The position numbers and the translations under genes were made by a program. Source: a bacterium (GTDB lineage: Bacteria; Krumholzibacteriota; Krumholzibacteriia; JACNKJ01). From it: a stretch of DNA of 64,000 bases. The stretch spans positions 419,637-483,636 of the forward strand of contig JAAEPZ010000764.1 of the NCBI GenBank assembly GCA_024231955.1, read 5' to 3'. This document shows positions 25,478-34,142 of this stretch, one piece after another; position 1 is the first letter of the stretch, and each line of letters starts with the position of its first letter. The notes beneath the pieces are model-generated. The model did no database searches and was not told where the DNA came from. It worked only from the letters and a program-made list of their open reading frames with translations.

Positions 25478-26022
25478 ATATAGAGGAGATAGTGCGCCTT
25501 CGCGTAATGCGAGTCGTCTGTGAACCTGCGGCCTAATCACAGGATCAAATCACTCCGGATTACATTCACACAACATCTATCGCTGTTCACCTGCCGCTTC
25601 CTCTCATTATTGCAACATCGCAGGGCCCTGTCTGTGAAGCAGATGGATCTACTCTGAACCCTGTTTCGAAACAATTGGAGACACTCGAGAACCCCCGTGC
25701 CGATTGAGGAACGGGATACTCCCACCCAGCTTGACTTTCCGCACTTGCCCCTTAATCCCATTGTCTTTTGCGATACGTTTCGCAAGGTAGTGGAGTATCG
25801 CCAATCCTCGAAATTCACCACTTGGGCACAAGGCAGATACTGCCCGTTATATTCCATTCTGCATTTCACACTCGAACAAAGATTTCCCTTCTTTTTAAAG
25901 GGGATACGCTCATCCCCGGATTGGCCATTGCAGAAAGGGAGTGCGGATAGTGGTAATATCGCCCTTGGTATAGCGCATGCACTGATCGCGGTTGTCTGCA
26001 GGAAAACAGGAGGATGGAGAAA
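25478..26022. other. 545-base region without a convincing gene
   Basis: Frames of about 110 codons exist on both strands but lack good starts and family features. The only clear element is a near-palindrome TTGCGATACGTTTCGCAA at 25768-25785 (18 bases, two mismatched positions), a possible operator. No strong promoter, tRNA or recognisable RNA was found. It may be a decayed gene or a long leader for the ATPase gene that follows. Confidence 0.5.
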
Positions 26023-27096
26023 ATGAGTACCGCGATTAAAAGCACTTTGGATCCCAGCAAGAAGTCAATGGCCGCCGAAAGGTTTGAGGAACAACTCTTC
26101 GAGCGTATCGTCGGACAGGATCAAGCCGTTGAAAAACTGGCACGTCTTTATCAGATCTACCTGGCTGGGCTGTACCCCCCGCAAAGACCAATCGGAAATT
26201 TCCTTTTCCTGGGGCCCACCGGCAGCGGCAAGACTCGCACTGTTGAGGCTGCCTGCGAAATACTCTTCGGTACCGCCAACGCGGTGTTGAAAATTGATTG
26301 TGCCGAATACGCCCACAGCCATGAAATCAGTCGCTTGATCGGCTCACCTCCCGGATATCTCGGCCATAGAGAGACGACACCCTATCTTTCTCAGTCGAAT
26401 CTTGAACGTTACAGAACACCCGAGTTGGATCTCACATTCGTCTTGTTCGATGAAATTGAAAAAGCCAGCGATACGCTGTGGAGTCTGCTCCTCGGTATCC
26501 TCGATAAGGGTCGTCTGACTCTGGGCGACAATACCGAAGTGGACATGACAAAGACCATCATCATCATGACGGGCAACATCGGCGCCCAAGGTATCGAGAA
26601 GCTGCTGGATGGCGGGATCGGCTTCGCCGGCAGCAAGATTGATGTGGCGGATGACAAGTTCGGCCAGCAGGTCAATGCGACCGTCATCGAGGCCGCAAGG
26701 CGGAAGTTCTCCCCCGAATTCATGAACCGAATCGACAGCACGGTAGTCTTCAAGAATTTGACGGAATGCCATATCCGCAAGATCCTGGAGATCGAATTGA
26801 CAGCTCTGCAGCGGAGAATCATGCAGTCCTCCGGCGAAACGAAGTTCTCATTCGAGATCAGCAACAACGCCAAGGAATTCCTGCTTCATGAGGGAGTCGA
26901 TCTCAAATACGGTGCCCGTCATCTGAAACGCGCCATCGAAAGGTTCCTGGTCTATCCGATGTCGAATCTGATCTCTACTGGTCAAATCCACTATGGCGAT
27001 CATCTCTGCATCGATTTCCTCGATAAGGACAAAGGACTCGAGTTCCTGAAGGAAGCTCCCAAGCTGAAAGTTATTGGCGAAGCGCTCCCTCTTTAG
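26023..27096 (+). CDS. Stand-alone AAA+ ATPase resembling the ClpB/ClpA second ATPase domain
   Basis: About 357 residues from the ATG at 26023; AGGAGG (26008-26013) is 9 bases upstream, whereas an in-frame ATG at 26014 abuts it. Walker A GPTGSGKT at 64-71, pore-loop-like GSPPGYLGH at 107-115, Walker B FVLFDE at 139-144, sensor 1 IIIMTGN near 180, arginine finger FMNRID and sensor 2 GARHLKRAIER near 305. It equals one Clp/Hsp100 D2 ring domain with the C-terminal D2-small domain. There is no N-domain, zinc finger, D1, M-domain or visible ClpP loop. Partner and substrate are unknown. Confidence 0.83.
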   Translation: MSTAIKSTLDPSKKSMAAERFEEQLFERIVGQDQAVEKLARLYQIYLAGLYPPQRPIGNFLFLGPTGSGKTRTVEAACEILFGTANAVLKIDCAEYAHSHEISRLIGSPPGYLGHRETTPYLSQSNLERYRTPELDLTFVLFDEIEKASDTLWSLLLGILDKGRLTLGDNTEVDMTKTIIIMTGNIGAQGIEKLLDGGIGFAGSKIDVADDKFGQQVNATVIEAARRKFSPEFMNRIDSTVVFKNLTECHIRKILEIELTALQRRIMQSSGETKFSFEISNNAKEFLLHEGVDLKYGARHLKRAIERFLVYPMSNLISTGQIHYGDHLCIDFLDKDKGLEFLKEAPKLKVIGEALPL

Positions 27097-27107
27097 ACTC
27101 AGTGGAC

Positions 27108-27136
27108 TTGACAAAGACGTGAGTAACGTTTTATAT
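27108..27136 (+). promoter_or_regulatory. tRNA-Val promoter
   Basis: TTGACA (27108-27113), 17-base spacer, TTATAT (27131-27136), 23 bases before the mature tRNA. Confidence 0.65.
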
Positions 27137-27159
27137 GCTAGCCATTGAGTATGATGGGA

Positions 27160-27233
27160 GGGCGCTTAGCTCAGCTGGTTAGAGTGCATGCTCGACACGC
27201 ATGAGGTCACTGGTTCGATCCCAGTAGTGCCCA
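27160..27233 (+). tRNA. tRNA-Val (GAC) with C at position 33
   Basis: Acceptor GGGCGCT / AGTGCCC, D-stem GCTC / GAGT, anticodon stem CATGC / GCATG around loop TCGACAC, T-arm ACTGG TTCGATC CCAGT, discriminator A, CCG follows (no encoded CCA). The only 5-pair anticodon stem places GAC at 34-36, hence Val, but puts C rather than the near-universal U at position 33. Confidence 0.9.
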
Positions 27234-27240
27234 CCGAACG

Positions 27241-27272
27241 AAGGGCCAGGCGTTACAGTCTGGCCCTTTTTT
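27241..27272 (+). terminator. Terminator after tRNA-Val
   Basis: Stem AAGGGCCAG / CTGGCCCTT with a 10-base loop, continuing into T6. Confidence 0.85.
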
Positions 27273-27341
27273 CATATACACATTTTCGCTAAGCTGCTAG
27301 TTGTTGCGGAACTTGACCATTCCAGACTGTAAGAGGATGCC

Positions 27342-29267
27342 ATGTCGATTGAGTTAACGCTGCCCGATGAACAAGTATTGAAGCTGGAATCGCCTCTGAC
27401 CGTTGCCGATGCCGTAGGGGCAATCGGTGAGGGTCTGCGTCGCCGGGCAATTGCCGCTCGCCTTGATGGCAAGTTGATGGATCTGCACACCGCACTGACG
27501 GAGAACGGCCGTTTCGAAGTCCTGACCGACAGAGACGAGGACAGTCTCGCCGTTCTGCGCCACAGCACTGCCCACCTCATGGCCTGGGCGGTCAAGGAGC
27601 TGTTTCCCGGGGCCCGCTTCGCTTTCGGACCCGATGTCGAAAACGGTTTCTACTACGATATCCTTGCTGATGCCCCCTTCACGCCCGATGACCTTACCAC
27701 GATCGAACAAAAAATGAAGGAGCTGGCCCGCACGAAGGTCCCCTTCACCAAAAGGTCAATGGGTCGTGACGAAGCGGTGGCCCTCTTCTCCGAGCAGGGG
27801 CAGAATTTCAAGGCCGAGCACATTGGCGACTTGCCCGAGGATGAGGAGATTTTCCTATATAATGTGGGGGAGTTCACCGATCTGTGTGGCGGTCCCCATG
27901 TCCAGAACACCTCCATCATCAAGGCTTTCAAGCTCATGAGCGTCGCGGGCGCCTACTGGAAGGGCGACGAAAAGCGCGAGCAACTTCAACGCATCTACGG
28001 CACAAGCTGGTTCAAGGCAAAGGACCTCACGGCACATCTCGAAATGCTGGCCGAGGCCGAGAAAAGGGACCATCGCAAACTGGGTCAGAAGCTCGAACTC
28101 TTCGGCATCAAGGAGGAGGCGGGTTCCGGGCTGGTGTTCTGGTATCCCAAAGGCGCCGTTCTCCGCGAACAGGTCGAAAATCATTGGAAGGCCGAGCACA
28201 GAAAACGGGACTACCAGTTGGTGGTCAGCCCCCATATCTTCAGAGGCGAACTCTGGCAGACCAGCGGGCATCTCGATTATTACGCCGACGACATGTACAC
28301 CTTCGAGCAGGACGATCAACTTTATGTCGTGAAGCCCATGAATTGTCCGGGCCACATTCTGATATTCCAGAGCGACCTCAAAAGCTATCGCGATCTGCCC
28401 CTGCGCTATGCCGAGTTGGGGACAGTCTACCGCTACGAAAGGAGCGGCACCCTGCATGGTCTGCTCCGGGTACGCGGCTTCACTCAGGATGACGCCCACA
28501 TTTTCTGCACGCCGGATCAATTGGTCGATGAGGTAGAGAAGCTGATCACATTCTCCAAGGAGCTGCAGGAGACCTTCGGCTTTGTCGAGTTCAAGGCAGA
28601 ATTAAGTGTGCGTGATTCCCAGAACACGGACAAGTATATCGGCTCCGACGAGGAGTGGGCGGAGGCCGAACAGGCGCTGCGGGTGGCGCTGGATCGGGTC
28701 GGCCTGGAAGTTGAGCGGATGGAGGGCGAAGCCGTCTTCTATGGTCCCAAGATCGACATCAAGCTCAAAGATGCTTTGGGCCGCCTTTGGCAAACCACGA
28801 CAATCCAGTTCGACTTCAATCTGGGTCGCCGTTTTAATGTCCAGTATGTTGATGCCGATGGTCAGCACAAGCACCCCTACATCATTCATCGCGCCCTGCT
28901 GGGATCGATCGAGCGCTTCATCGCCATCCTCACCGAGAATTTCGCCGGGGAATTCCCGCTGTGGCTTGCGCCTGTCCAGGTGGCTATCCTGCCCGTCAGC
29001 GCCCCCTATCGTGATTACGGACAGAAGGTTTACGAGACATTGCGCAACGCCGGCATCCGGGTCGAACTGAATGAACGTGATGAGAAGGTGGGGGCCAAGA
29101 TCCGAAATGCGGAATTGCAGAAAATTCCCTACATGCTGGTTGTCGGCTCACGGGAGATGGAGGAGTCCTCAATCTCGGTGCGAAGTCACAAAAATGGGGA
29201 CGAAGGGTCCAGCCCGATTGACGATTTCGTCAAAAGGGTCCTTGACGAAATAGCTGCCAAGAGCTAA
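27342..29267 (+). CDS. thrS: Threonyl-tRNA synthetase
   Basis: 641 residues, full length, AGAGGA before the ATG. N-terminal TGS domain (about 1-62), editing domain with HSTAHLMAWAV near 75 and the TDLCGGPHV zinc-site-like motif near 185, catalytic class II core with motif 2 YRYERSGTLHGLLRVRGFTQDDAH, zinc ligand Cys in MNCPGHIL, and motif 3 HRALLGSIERF near 515. The anticodon-binding domain (LAPVQVAILPVS) closes the protein. Charges tRNA-Thr and removes misacylated Ser. First gene of the translation block; infC follows after a 140-base leader. Confidence 0.98.
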   Translation: MSIELTLPDEQVLKLESPLTVADAVGAIGEGLRRRAIAARLDGKLMDLHTALTENGRFEVLTDRDEDSLAVLRHSTAHLMAWAVKELFPGARFAFGPDVENGFYYDILADAPFTPDDLTTIEQKMKELARTKVPFTKRSMGRDEAVALFSEQGQNFKAEHIGDLPEDEEIFLYNVGEFTDLCGGPHVQNTSIIKAFKLMSVAGAYWKGDEKREQLQRIYGTSWFKAKDLTAHLEMLAEAEKRDHRKLGQKLELFGIKEEAGSGLVFWYPKGAVLREQVENHWKAEHRKRDYQLVVSPHIFRGELWQTSGHLDYYADDMYTFEQDDQLYVVKPMNCPGHILIFQSDLKSYRDLPLRYAELGTVYRYERSGTLHGLLRVRGFTQDDAHIFCTPDQLVDEVEKLITFSKELQETFGFVEFKAELSVRDSQNTDKYIGSDEEWAEAEQALRVALDRVGLEVERMEGEAVFYGPKIDIKLKDALGRLWQTTTIQFDFNLGRRFNVQYVDADGQHKHPYIIHRALLGSIERFIAILTENFAGEFPLWLAPVQVAILPVSAPYRDYGQKVYETLRNAGIRVELNERDEKVGAKIRNAELQKIPYMLVVGSREMEESSISVRSHKNGDEGSSPIDDFVKRVLDEIAAKS

Positions 29268-29362
29268 TTTGGTTCCTTACATACAAATACGGAAAGAAGA
29301 GACTTCTCTCACCTGACGACCGCCCAGTGCGAGTTTTCAGAGTTCAGAACACCTGGTGGGGT

Positions 29363-29392
29363 GGATGTCTCGACGTCCGCTCTTTTTTTTTT
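29363..29392 (+). promoter_or_regulatory. Terminator-like hairpin in the infC leader (probable attenuator)
   Basis: Stem GGATGT / ACGTCC (29363-29368 with 29373-29378, one G-T pair) with a CTCG loop, four bases, then ten consecutive T (29383-29392). The T-tract ends only 3 bases before the AGGAGGT ribosome-binding site of infC at 29396-29402. Leaders of infC-rpmI-rplT operons in other bacteria carry ribosomal-protein-sensing attenuators, so this is a plausible regulatory terminator. Confidence 0.65.
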
Positions 29393-29408
29393 ACCAGGAG
29401 GTGTATCC

Positions 29409-29996
29409 ATCAGAAGAGATTCCGACGAACCCCGCGTCAACCAGCGTATTCGAATTCCCGAAATTCGATTGATAGACGAGGAAGGTACGCAAGTCGGCAT
29501 CATCGCGACTTCTATTGCCATGAACATGGCGCAGGAGCGTGGACTGGATCTTGTCGAAGTTTCACCGGGATCCCGTCCCCCTGTCTGTCGAATCATGGAT
29601 TTCGGCAAATACAAGTACGAATTGAGCAAGAAGGCCAAGGAGGCGCGGAAGCGTCAGCACCAGGTCACCGTCAAGGAGGTGCAGTTTCGGCCCAAGACTG
29701 ATGAGCACGACTATCAGTTCAAGGTCCGCAACATTCTCCGCTTCCTCGACCACAAGGACAAAGTCAAGGTTACTCTCCGCTTTCGCGGTCGGGAAATGAG
29801 CCACATGGATTTCGCCATGCAAACCTTCGAACGGCTCCTGGAGGAGCTGTCGAGTCTATGCAAAGTGGAGCAGAAACCCAAGGTGGAGGGGCGAACCGTC
29901 GTAATGGTTCTGGCCCCACTGCCCGAGGCCGAGAAAAAGAGGGTCCAAAAAGCCCAGGCCAAAGATGAACTCGAGAACGAAGCCCCGCGCGACTGA
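29409..29996 (+). CDS. infC: Translation initiation factor IF-3, starting on AUC
   Basis: 195 residues if translation starts at the ATC at 29409. The frame has no ATG or TTG near the true start: the only upstream conventional codon is a GTG at 29361 inside the leader hairpin, before the AGGAGGT site that lies 6 bases ahead of the ATC. infC of E. coli starts on the rare AUU so that IF-3 limits its own synthesis, and AUC fits the same logic. Sequence: RVNQRIRIPEIRLID, GSRPPVCRIMDFGKYKYE (N-domain), basic linker KKAKEARKRQ, and C-domain VKVTLRFRGREMSH. Operon with rpmI, rplT, pheS and pheT. Confidence 0.92.
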   Translation: MRRDSDEPRVNQRIRIPEIRLIDEEGTQVGIIATSIAMNMAQERGLDLVEVSPGSRPPVCRIMDFGKYKYELSKKAKEARKRQHQVTVKEVQFRPKTDEHDYQFKVRNILRFLDHKDKVKVTLRFRGREMSHMDFAMQTFERLLEELSSLCKVEQKPKVEGRTVVMVLAPLPEAEKKRVQKAQAKDELENEAPRD

Positions 29997-30076
29997 TTCG
30001 ATCAGTTGGACAGGCGGGAACCCATTTGGCGATCGCTGCCCCAATGACGGTGTAGTGATCGTAAAGGAGGGGTAAA

Positions 30077-30274
30077 ATGCCCAAGATGAAAAGCAACCGT
30101 GCAGCCATGAAAAGGTTCCGCACAACCAAGAGTGGGAAGATTCGCCGTAAGAAGGCTTTCCAGAATCATATCCTGACGAAGAAATCAACCAAGCGTAAGC
30201 GCAATCTGCGTGAACACACACTTGCGTCCAAAGCCGATACCGCGCGCATCAAGAGGATGATCCTCTCCGAGTAA
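30077..30274 (+). CDS. rpmI: 50S ribosomal protein L35
   Basis: 65 residues, highly basic, behind AAAGGAGGGG. Typical L35: PKMKSNRAAMKRF start, FRTTKSGKI, HILTKKSTKRKRNLR and a final TARIKRMILSE. Lies between infC and rplT in the standard order. Confidence 0.98.
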   Translation: MPKMKSNRAAMKRFRTTKSGKIRRKKAFQNHILTKKSTKRKRNLREHTLASKADTARIKRMILSE

Positions 30275-30322
30275 CAGCAAGGCGGAGTCGAATCATCACA
30301 TTCCATTCAGGAGGAAAGAACA

Positions 30323-30688
30323 ATGTCTCGCGCAATGAATAACGTTGCCTCACGCGCACGTCGCAAGAAGATCCTCTCACGCGCAAAAGGTTTTCGCGGC
30401 AAGAGGAAGAGCTCCATACGTCAGGGTACGGAAGCAGTCCATCGCGCTGGTCAATACGCCTATCGCGATCGTCGTGTCCGGAAACGGGAATTCCGCAAAC
30501 TCTGGATCATCCGCATCAACGCCGCTGCTCACCTGCACGGTCTGAGCTACAGCCGTTTCATGTTCGGCCTGAAGGCTCTTGAGATCGAGATTGATCGGAA
30601 GCAGTTGGCCGAAATGGCTGTCACGGATCCCGCCGCCTTCGGCAAGCTCGCTACATCCGTTCAGACTGAACTAGCCAAAGCCAGCTAG
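30323..30688 (+). CDS. rplT: 50S ribosomal protein L20
   Basis: 121 residues behind AGGAGG. L20 features: SRAMNNVASRARRKKILSRAKGFRGKR at the basic N-terminal extension (pieces ASRARRKKIL, AKGFRG), RRVRKREFRKLWIIRINAA in the middle, and YSRFMFGLKALEIEIDRKQLAEMA in the globular part. L20 is also the autogenous repressor of this operon in several bacteria. The pheS start follows 10 bases after the stop. Confidence 0.98.
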   Translation: MSRAMNNVASRARRKKILSRAKGFRGKRKSSIRQGTEAVHRAGQYAYRDRRVRKREFRKLWIIRINAAAHLHGLSYSRFMFGLKALEIEIDRKQLAEMAVTDPAAFGKLATSVQTELAKAS

Positions 30689-30698
30689 AGGGGGGCTC

Positions 30699-31712
30699 TT
30701 GCAACAGGAAATCGATGGCCTGAAAGTAGAATTCGAGCAAGAGATCGCGAATGTCGACAGTGAGAAATCCCTTGAAGCGCTCAGGGTCAGGTACCTTGGG
30801 CGCAAGGGGATTCTTGCAGGTTTGTTCAAGCAACTCGGCGCGGCCTCCAAAGAGGATAAGCCCCTGCTCGGCAAGTCCATTCACGGACTCCAGAAGCTGG
30901 TTCAGGAGACCTTGGATGCGAAGAACGCCGAGATCGCGCTCAGCGGAGACGAACTGACTCCGGCCGGGTTTGATCCCAGCTTGCCGGGACGACTGCCCTG
31001 GCGGGGCAATCGCCACGTTCTGGCCGCAGCGCTCGACGATGTCATCGCGATTTTTCACGGTATGGGTTTCTCCGTCGCCGACGGCCCCGAGGTGGAACTC
31101 GATTTCTACAACTTCCAGTCGCTCAATTTCCCGGACGATCACCCTTCGCGTGATCTGCAGGATACCTTCTACGTCGACAACGACGTGCTGCTGCGCACCC
31201 ACACGAGCCCCGTGCAGGTGCGCTACATGGAGAACAACCCGCCCCCGGTACGCATCATCGTGCCGGGGCGAGTGTATCGCAACGAGGCCATAGACGCATC
31301 CCATGCTGCGGAATTCCACCAGATGGAGGGGCTCTATGTCGACAAGTCGGTTACCCTGGGTGACCTGAAAACGACACTGAGCCATTTCGCGCGTGAGTAT
31401 TTCGGCCCCGCTGCCAAGCTCCGCTTTCGCCCGCACTTTTTCCCCTTCACGGAGCCCAGCGCTGAGGCCGACATGACGTGCTTCATCTGCGGCGGCAAGG
31501 GGTGCCGCGTATGCGGGAATACCGGGTGGATTGAGATCCTCGGCGCCGGCATGGTGCACCCCAACGTATTCAGCTCCGCCGGCTACAATCCCGAAGAGGT
31601 TACCGGATTCGCATTCGGTTTCGGCATCGAGCGGATCGCCATGCTCAAATACGGCATCGAGGATATTCGCCTGTTCCTCGAAAACGATACCCGTTTTCTC
31701 TCGCAGTTTTAG
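30699..31712 (+). CDS. pheS: Phenylalanyl-tRNA synthetase alpha subunit
   Basis: 337 residues from a TTG at 30699 behind AGAGGGGGG. N-terminal coiled-coil arm (about 1-85), then the class II catalytic core with HPLTR-type region altered to RLPWRGNRHVL (about 97), motif 2 RVYRNEAIDASHAAEFHQMEG and motif 3 GFAFGFGIERIAMLKYG near 305. A CxxC pair set (CFICGGKGCRVC) lies at about 255-266. It forms the alpha2-beta2 enzyme with PheT, whose gene starts 9 bases on. Confidence 0.97.
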   Translation: MQQEIDGLKVEFEQEIANVDSEKSLEALRVRYLGRKGILAGLFKQLGAASKEDKPLLGKSIHGLQKLVQETLDAKNAEIALSGDELTPAGFDPSLPGRLPWRGNRHVLAAALDDVIAIFHGMGFSVADGPEVELDFYNFQSLNFPDDHPSRDLQDTFYVDNDVLLRTHTSPVQVRYMENNPPPVRIIVPGRVYRNEAIDASHAAEFHQMEGLYVDKSVTLGDLKTTLSHFAREYFGPAAKLRFRPHFFPFTEPSAEADMTCFICGGKGCRVCGNTGWIEILGAGMVHPNVFSSAGYNPEEVTGFAFGFGIERIAMLKYGIEDIRLFLENDTRFLSQF

Positions 31713-31721
31713 GAGACCGCC

Positions 31722-34121
31722 ATGCTGATCAGTCTGAACTGGCTGCGTGAATATGTGGATTTTGATGTTGAGCCAAAGCAACTCGCCGAAGATCTGACCA
31801 TGATCGGTCTCAACGTCGAGGGTGTCGAGCACCAGCCCAACCCGTTCAACGATCTCCGCATCGGCAAAGTACTCACCTGCGAACAGCACCCCAATGCCGA
31901 CCGCCTTTCGGTCTGCACCGTAGATATCGGCGAGGATGAGCCGCGCAGCATCGTCTGTGGCGCGCCCAACGTCAAGGCAGGGCTGGAGGTGCCGGTGATA
32001 CCCGCAGGCGGCTCCATGCCCGACGGCACCCTGATCAAAAAGGGGAAGCTGCGTGGGGTCAAATCCGAAGGGATGATCTGCTCCGGCAGGGAGCTCGGCA
32101 TCTCGGGGGATCATGACGGCATCATGGCGCTGGACTACAATGCGGCACCCGGCACGCGCCTGTCTCAATTCCATGGCTCCGAGGACTGGGTGCTGGATAT
32201 CGAGGTTACGCCCAATCGTCCCGATCAACTAGGCTACCTGGGCGTTGCCCGTGAGGTCGCCGCCCTCTATGAGGGGAAGCTGCGCCTGCCGGCTGTCGCT
32301 ATTGCCGACGATTCGCTGGCGGATATGCCCCAGATTCCTGTTGAGATCGAGGATGGCGAGGGGTGCCCGCGCTACATCGCCCGTCGTCTGCGTAATGTGA
32401 AAGTGGGTCCGAGCCCGGAGTGGCTCTGCCGACGACTGGAATCCATAGGTCTCCGCCCGATCAACAACGTGGTGGACATCACCAACTTCGTACTCTTCGA
32501 AACCGGCCAGCCTCTGCACGCCTTCTCGGCGGAAAAACTGGCGGGGGGGCGCATCATCGTGCGTCGAGCCCGGCAGGGGGAGACCACGATCACCCTGGAG
32601 GAGAAAGAGGTCAAGCTGGAGACCGGCGATGTGGTCATCGCCGACGAGGAGAAAACAGTCTGCATCGCCGGGATCATGGGCAGCGACAACTCCCGGGTAG
32701 CGGATGATTGCGGTGAGATCGTACTGGAGAGTGCCCTCTTCGAACCCAAGAGCGTGCGGCGCACCCGCAGCCGACTGGATATCTCCACCGACGCCTCCTA
32801 CCGCTTCGAACGGGGAGCGGATTTCGACATGGTGGCCTACGCGAGCGCAAGAACATCGGCGCTCCTGGCTGAGGTTGCCGGGGCGACCGTTGCGACCAGC
32901 GCCAACGATGTCATCCCCGTCGAGCCGACACCCATTGTTCTGGAACTGCGTCTGACCAAGGTCAACGGTCTCCTGGGCACCAGCTTCAGCCCCGAAGATG
33001 TGAGGGATATTCTGACCCGACTCGAGCTCAAATCGGAGATCAAAGGGGAGAGCCTGCTGGTTGACATCCCCTGGTTCCGACGTGACCTGTTGATCGAGGT
33101 TGATCTCATCGAGGAGGTGGCGCGACTCTACGGATTCGACAACATCCCCTCGGAGAATCGGGTCTCCAACCTGCTCCACGCGCGCCTGAGCCCGCGCGAG
33201 CGGGTTATCCGCAGGTGTCATGAAACACTGACGGGCCTGGGTTGCCAGGAGGTCGTCACGAGCAGCTTCATGGATGAGAAGAGTCTCGATCTCATGGGTA
33301 TCCCCGAGAGTGACGAACGGCGTCAGCTTGTAACGCTCCGCAACCCGCTGGTCAGTTTCAATTCGATGCTCCGCAGCTCCCTTTTGCCGGGTATGCTCGA
33401 CGTGCTCAAGACGAATTTCCACCGTGGACAGGACGAGTTGCGTCTTTATCAGATCGGTCGCACCTACCGCCGACGTGACGGAGAGCCGCTGCCTGCGGAG
33501 CGTGAGCAGGTTGCCGCTCTTTTGACTGGACACTTCAGCCCCAATCACTGGAGCGTGACTGACGAGGAGCTCTCTCTGGCGGATATAATCGGGCTGGTCA
33601 ATGGGCTGACCGCTGCCTTCAGGCTGGACATCACACTGGATTTTTCGGACACGGATCAGTTCTTCGTCCCCGGCATGTCCTTCAAGGTTCTGGCCAACGG
33701 CAATTCACTTGGCCAGGGCGGTTTGCTCAAACCCTCCCTGCTCAGCGATCTCAAGCAGAAGCGCGATGTCTTCTATCTTGAACTGATGAAACTGCCGGCT
33801 GCGGATCTGCCTGGAATCACATGCACGCCGCTCCCCAGTTATCCCGCATCCAGGCGCGATCTGGCCCTGATGCTCCCGGCTCATGTCCAGTGGCGACAGG
33901 TGGCCGAGGAAGTTCGCAAATCGGGTGGCAAATGGCTTGAGAGTTTCAACCTGTTTGATGTATACAAAGGCAAAGGGATACCTGAAGGTGCGAGCAGTTG
34001 CGCCGTGCGTCTGGTTTTCAGATCCAACGATGGCACGCTGACGGACAAACAGGTAGATAAGCAGCTTAAGCGCATGCTCGGAAGTCTGGAACACAAGCTC
34101 CAGGTGGGGCTGCGTTCGTGA
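31722..34121 (+). CDS. pheT: Phenylalanyl-tRNA synthetase beta subunit
   Basis: 799 residues, full bacterial length. N-terminal tRNA-binding/OB region (LTCEQHPNADRLSVCTVDIG near 45), B3/B4 editing domain (RPINNVVDITNFVLFETGQPLHAF, about 245-268), B5 region, catalytic-like B6/B7 fold (LRSSLLPGMLDVLKTN, about 545) and the C-terminal ferredoxin-like anticodon-binding domain (YPASRRDLALMLP). Directly behind pheS. The small ZapB-like gene follows after 21 bases. Confidence 0.97.
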   Translation: MLISLNWLREYVDFDVEPKQLAEDLTMIGLNVEGVEHQPNPFNDLRIGKVLTCEQHPNADRLSVCTVDIGEDEPRSIVCGAPNVKAGLEVPVIPAGGSMPDGTLIKKGKLRGVKSEGMICSGRELGISGDHDGIMALDYNAAPGTRLSQFHGSEDWVLDIEVTPNRPDQLGYLGVAREVAALYEGKLRLPAVAIADDSLADMPQIPVEIEDGEGCPRYIARRLRNVKVGPSPEWLCRRLESIGLRPINNVVDITNFVLFETGQPLHAFSAEKLAGGRIIVRRARQGETTITLEEKEVKLETGDVVIADEEKTVCIAGIMGSDNSRVADDCGEIVLESALFEPKSVRRTRSRLDISTDASYRFERGADFDMVAYASARTSALLAEVAGATVATSANDVIPVEPTPIVLELRLTKVNGLLGTSFSPEDVRDILTRLELKSEIKGESLLVDIPWFRRDLLIEVDLIEEVARLYGFDNIPSENRVSNLLHARLSPRERVIRRCHETLTGLGCQEVVTSSFMDEKSLDLMGIPESDERRQLVTLRNPLVSFNSMLRSSLLPGMLDVLKTNFHRGQDELRLYQIGRTYRRRDGEPLPAEREQVAALLTGHFSPNHWSVTDEELSLADIIGLVNGLTAAFRLDITLDFSDTDQFFVPGMSFKVLANGNSLGQGGLLKPSLLSDLKQKRDVFYLELMKLPAADLPGITCTPLPSYPASRRDLALMLPAHVQWRQVAEEVRKSGGKWLESFNLFDVYKGKGIPEGASSCAVRLVFRSNDGTLTDKQVDKQLKRMLGSLEHKLQVGLRS

Positions 34122-34142
34122 TTCAAAACGGGAGAGAGCGAA

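Noticed and set aside
25537..26026. Overlapping 109- and 110-codon frames on both strands between dnaK and the ATPase gene
   Set aside because: Neither has a convincing start or protein-like composition, and the plus-strand frame runs into the real ATPase start.
27187..27203. Reading the tRNA at 27160 with anticodon CGA (Ser)
   Set aside because: That alignment breaks the anticodon stem and the tRNA lacks the long variable arm of tRNA-Ser; GAC (Val) is the only consistent fold.
30651..33548. Long open frames on the minus strand (525 and 439 codons)
   Set aside because: They lie exactly antisense to pheS and pheT, lack ribosome-binding sites and have no family features; they are shadows of codon bias.
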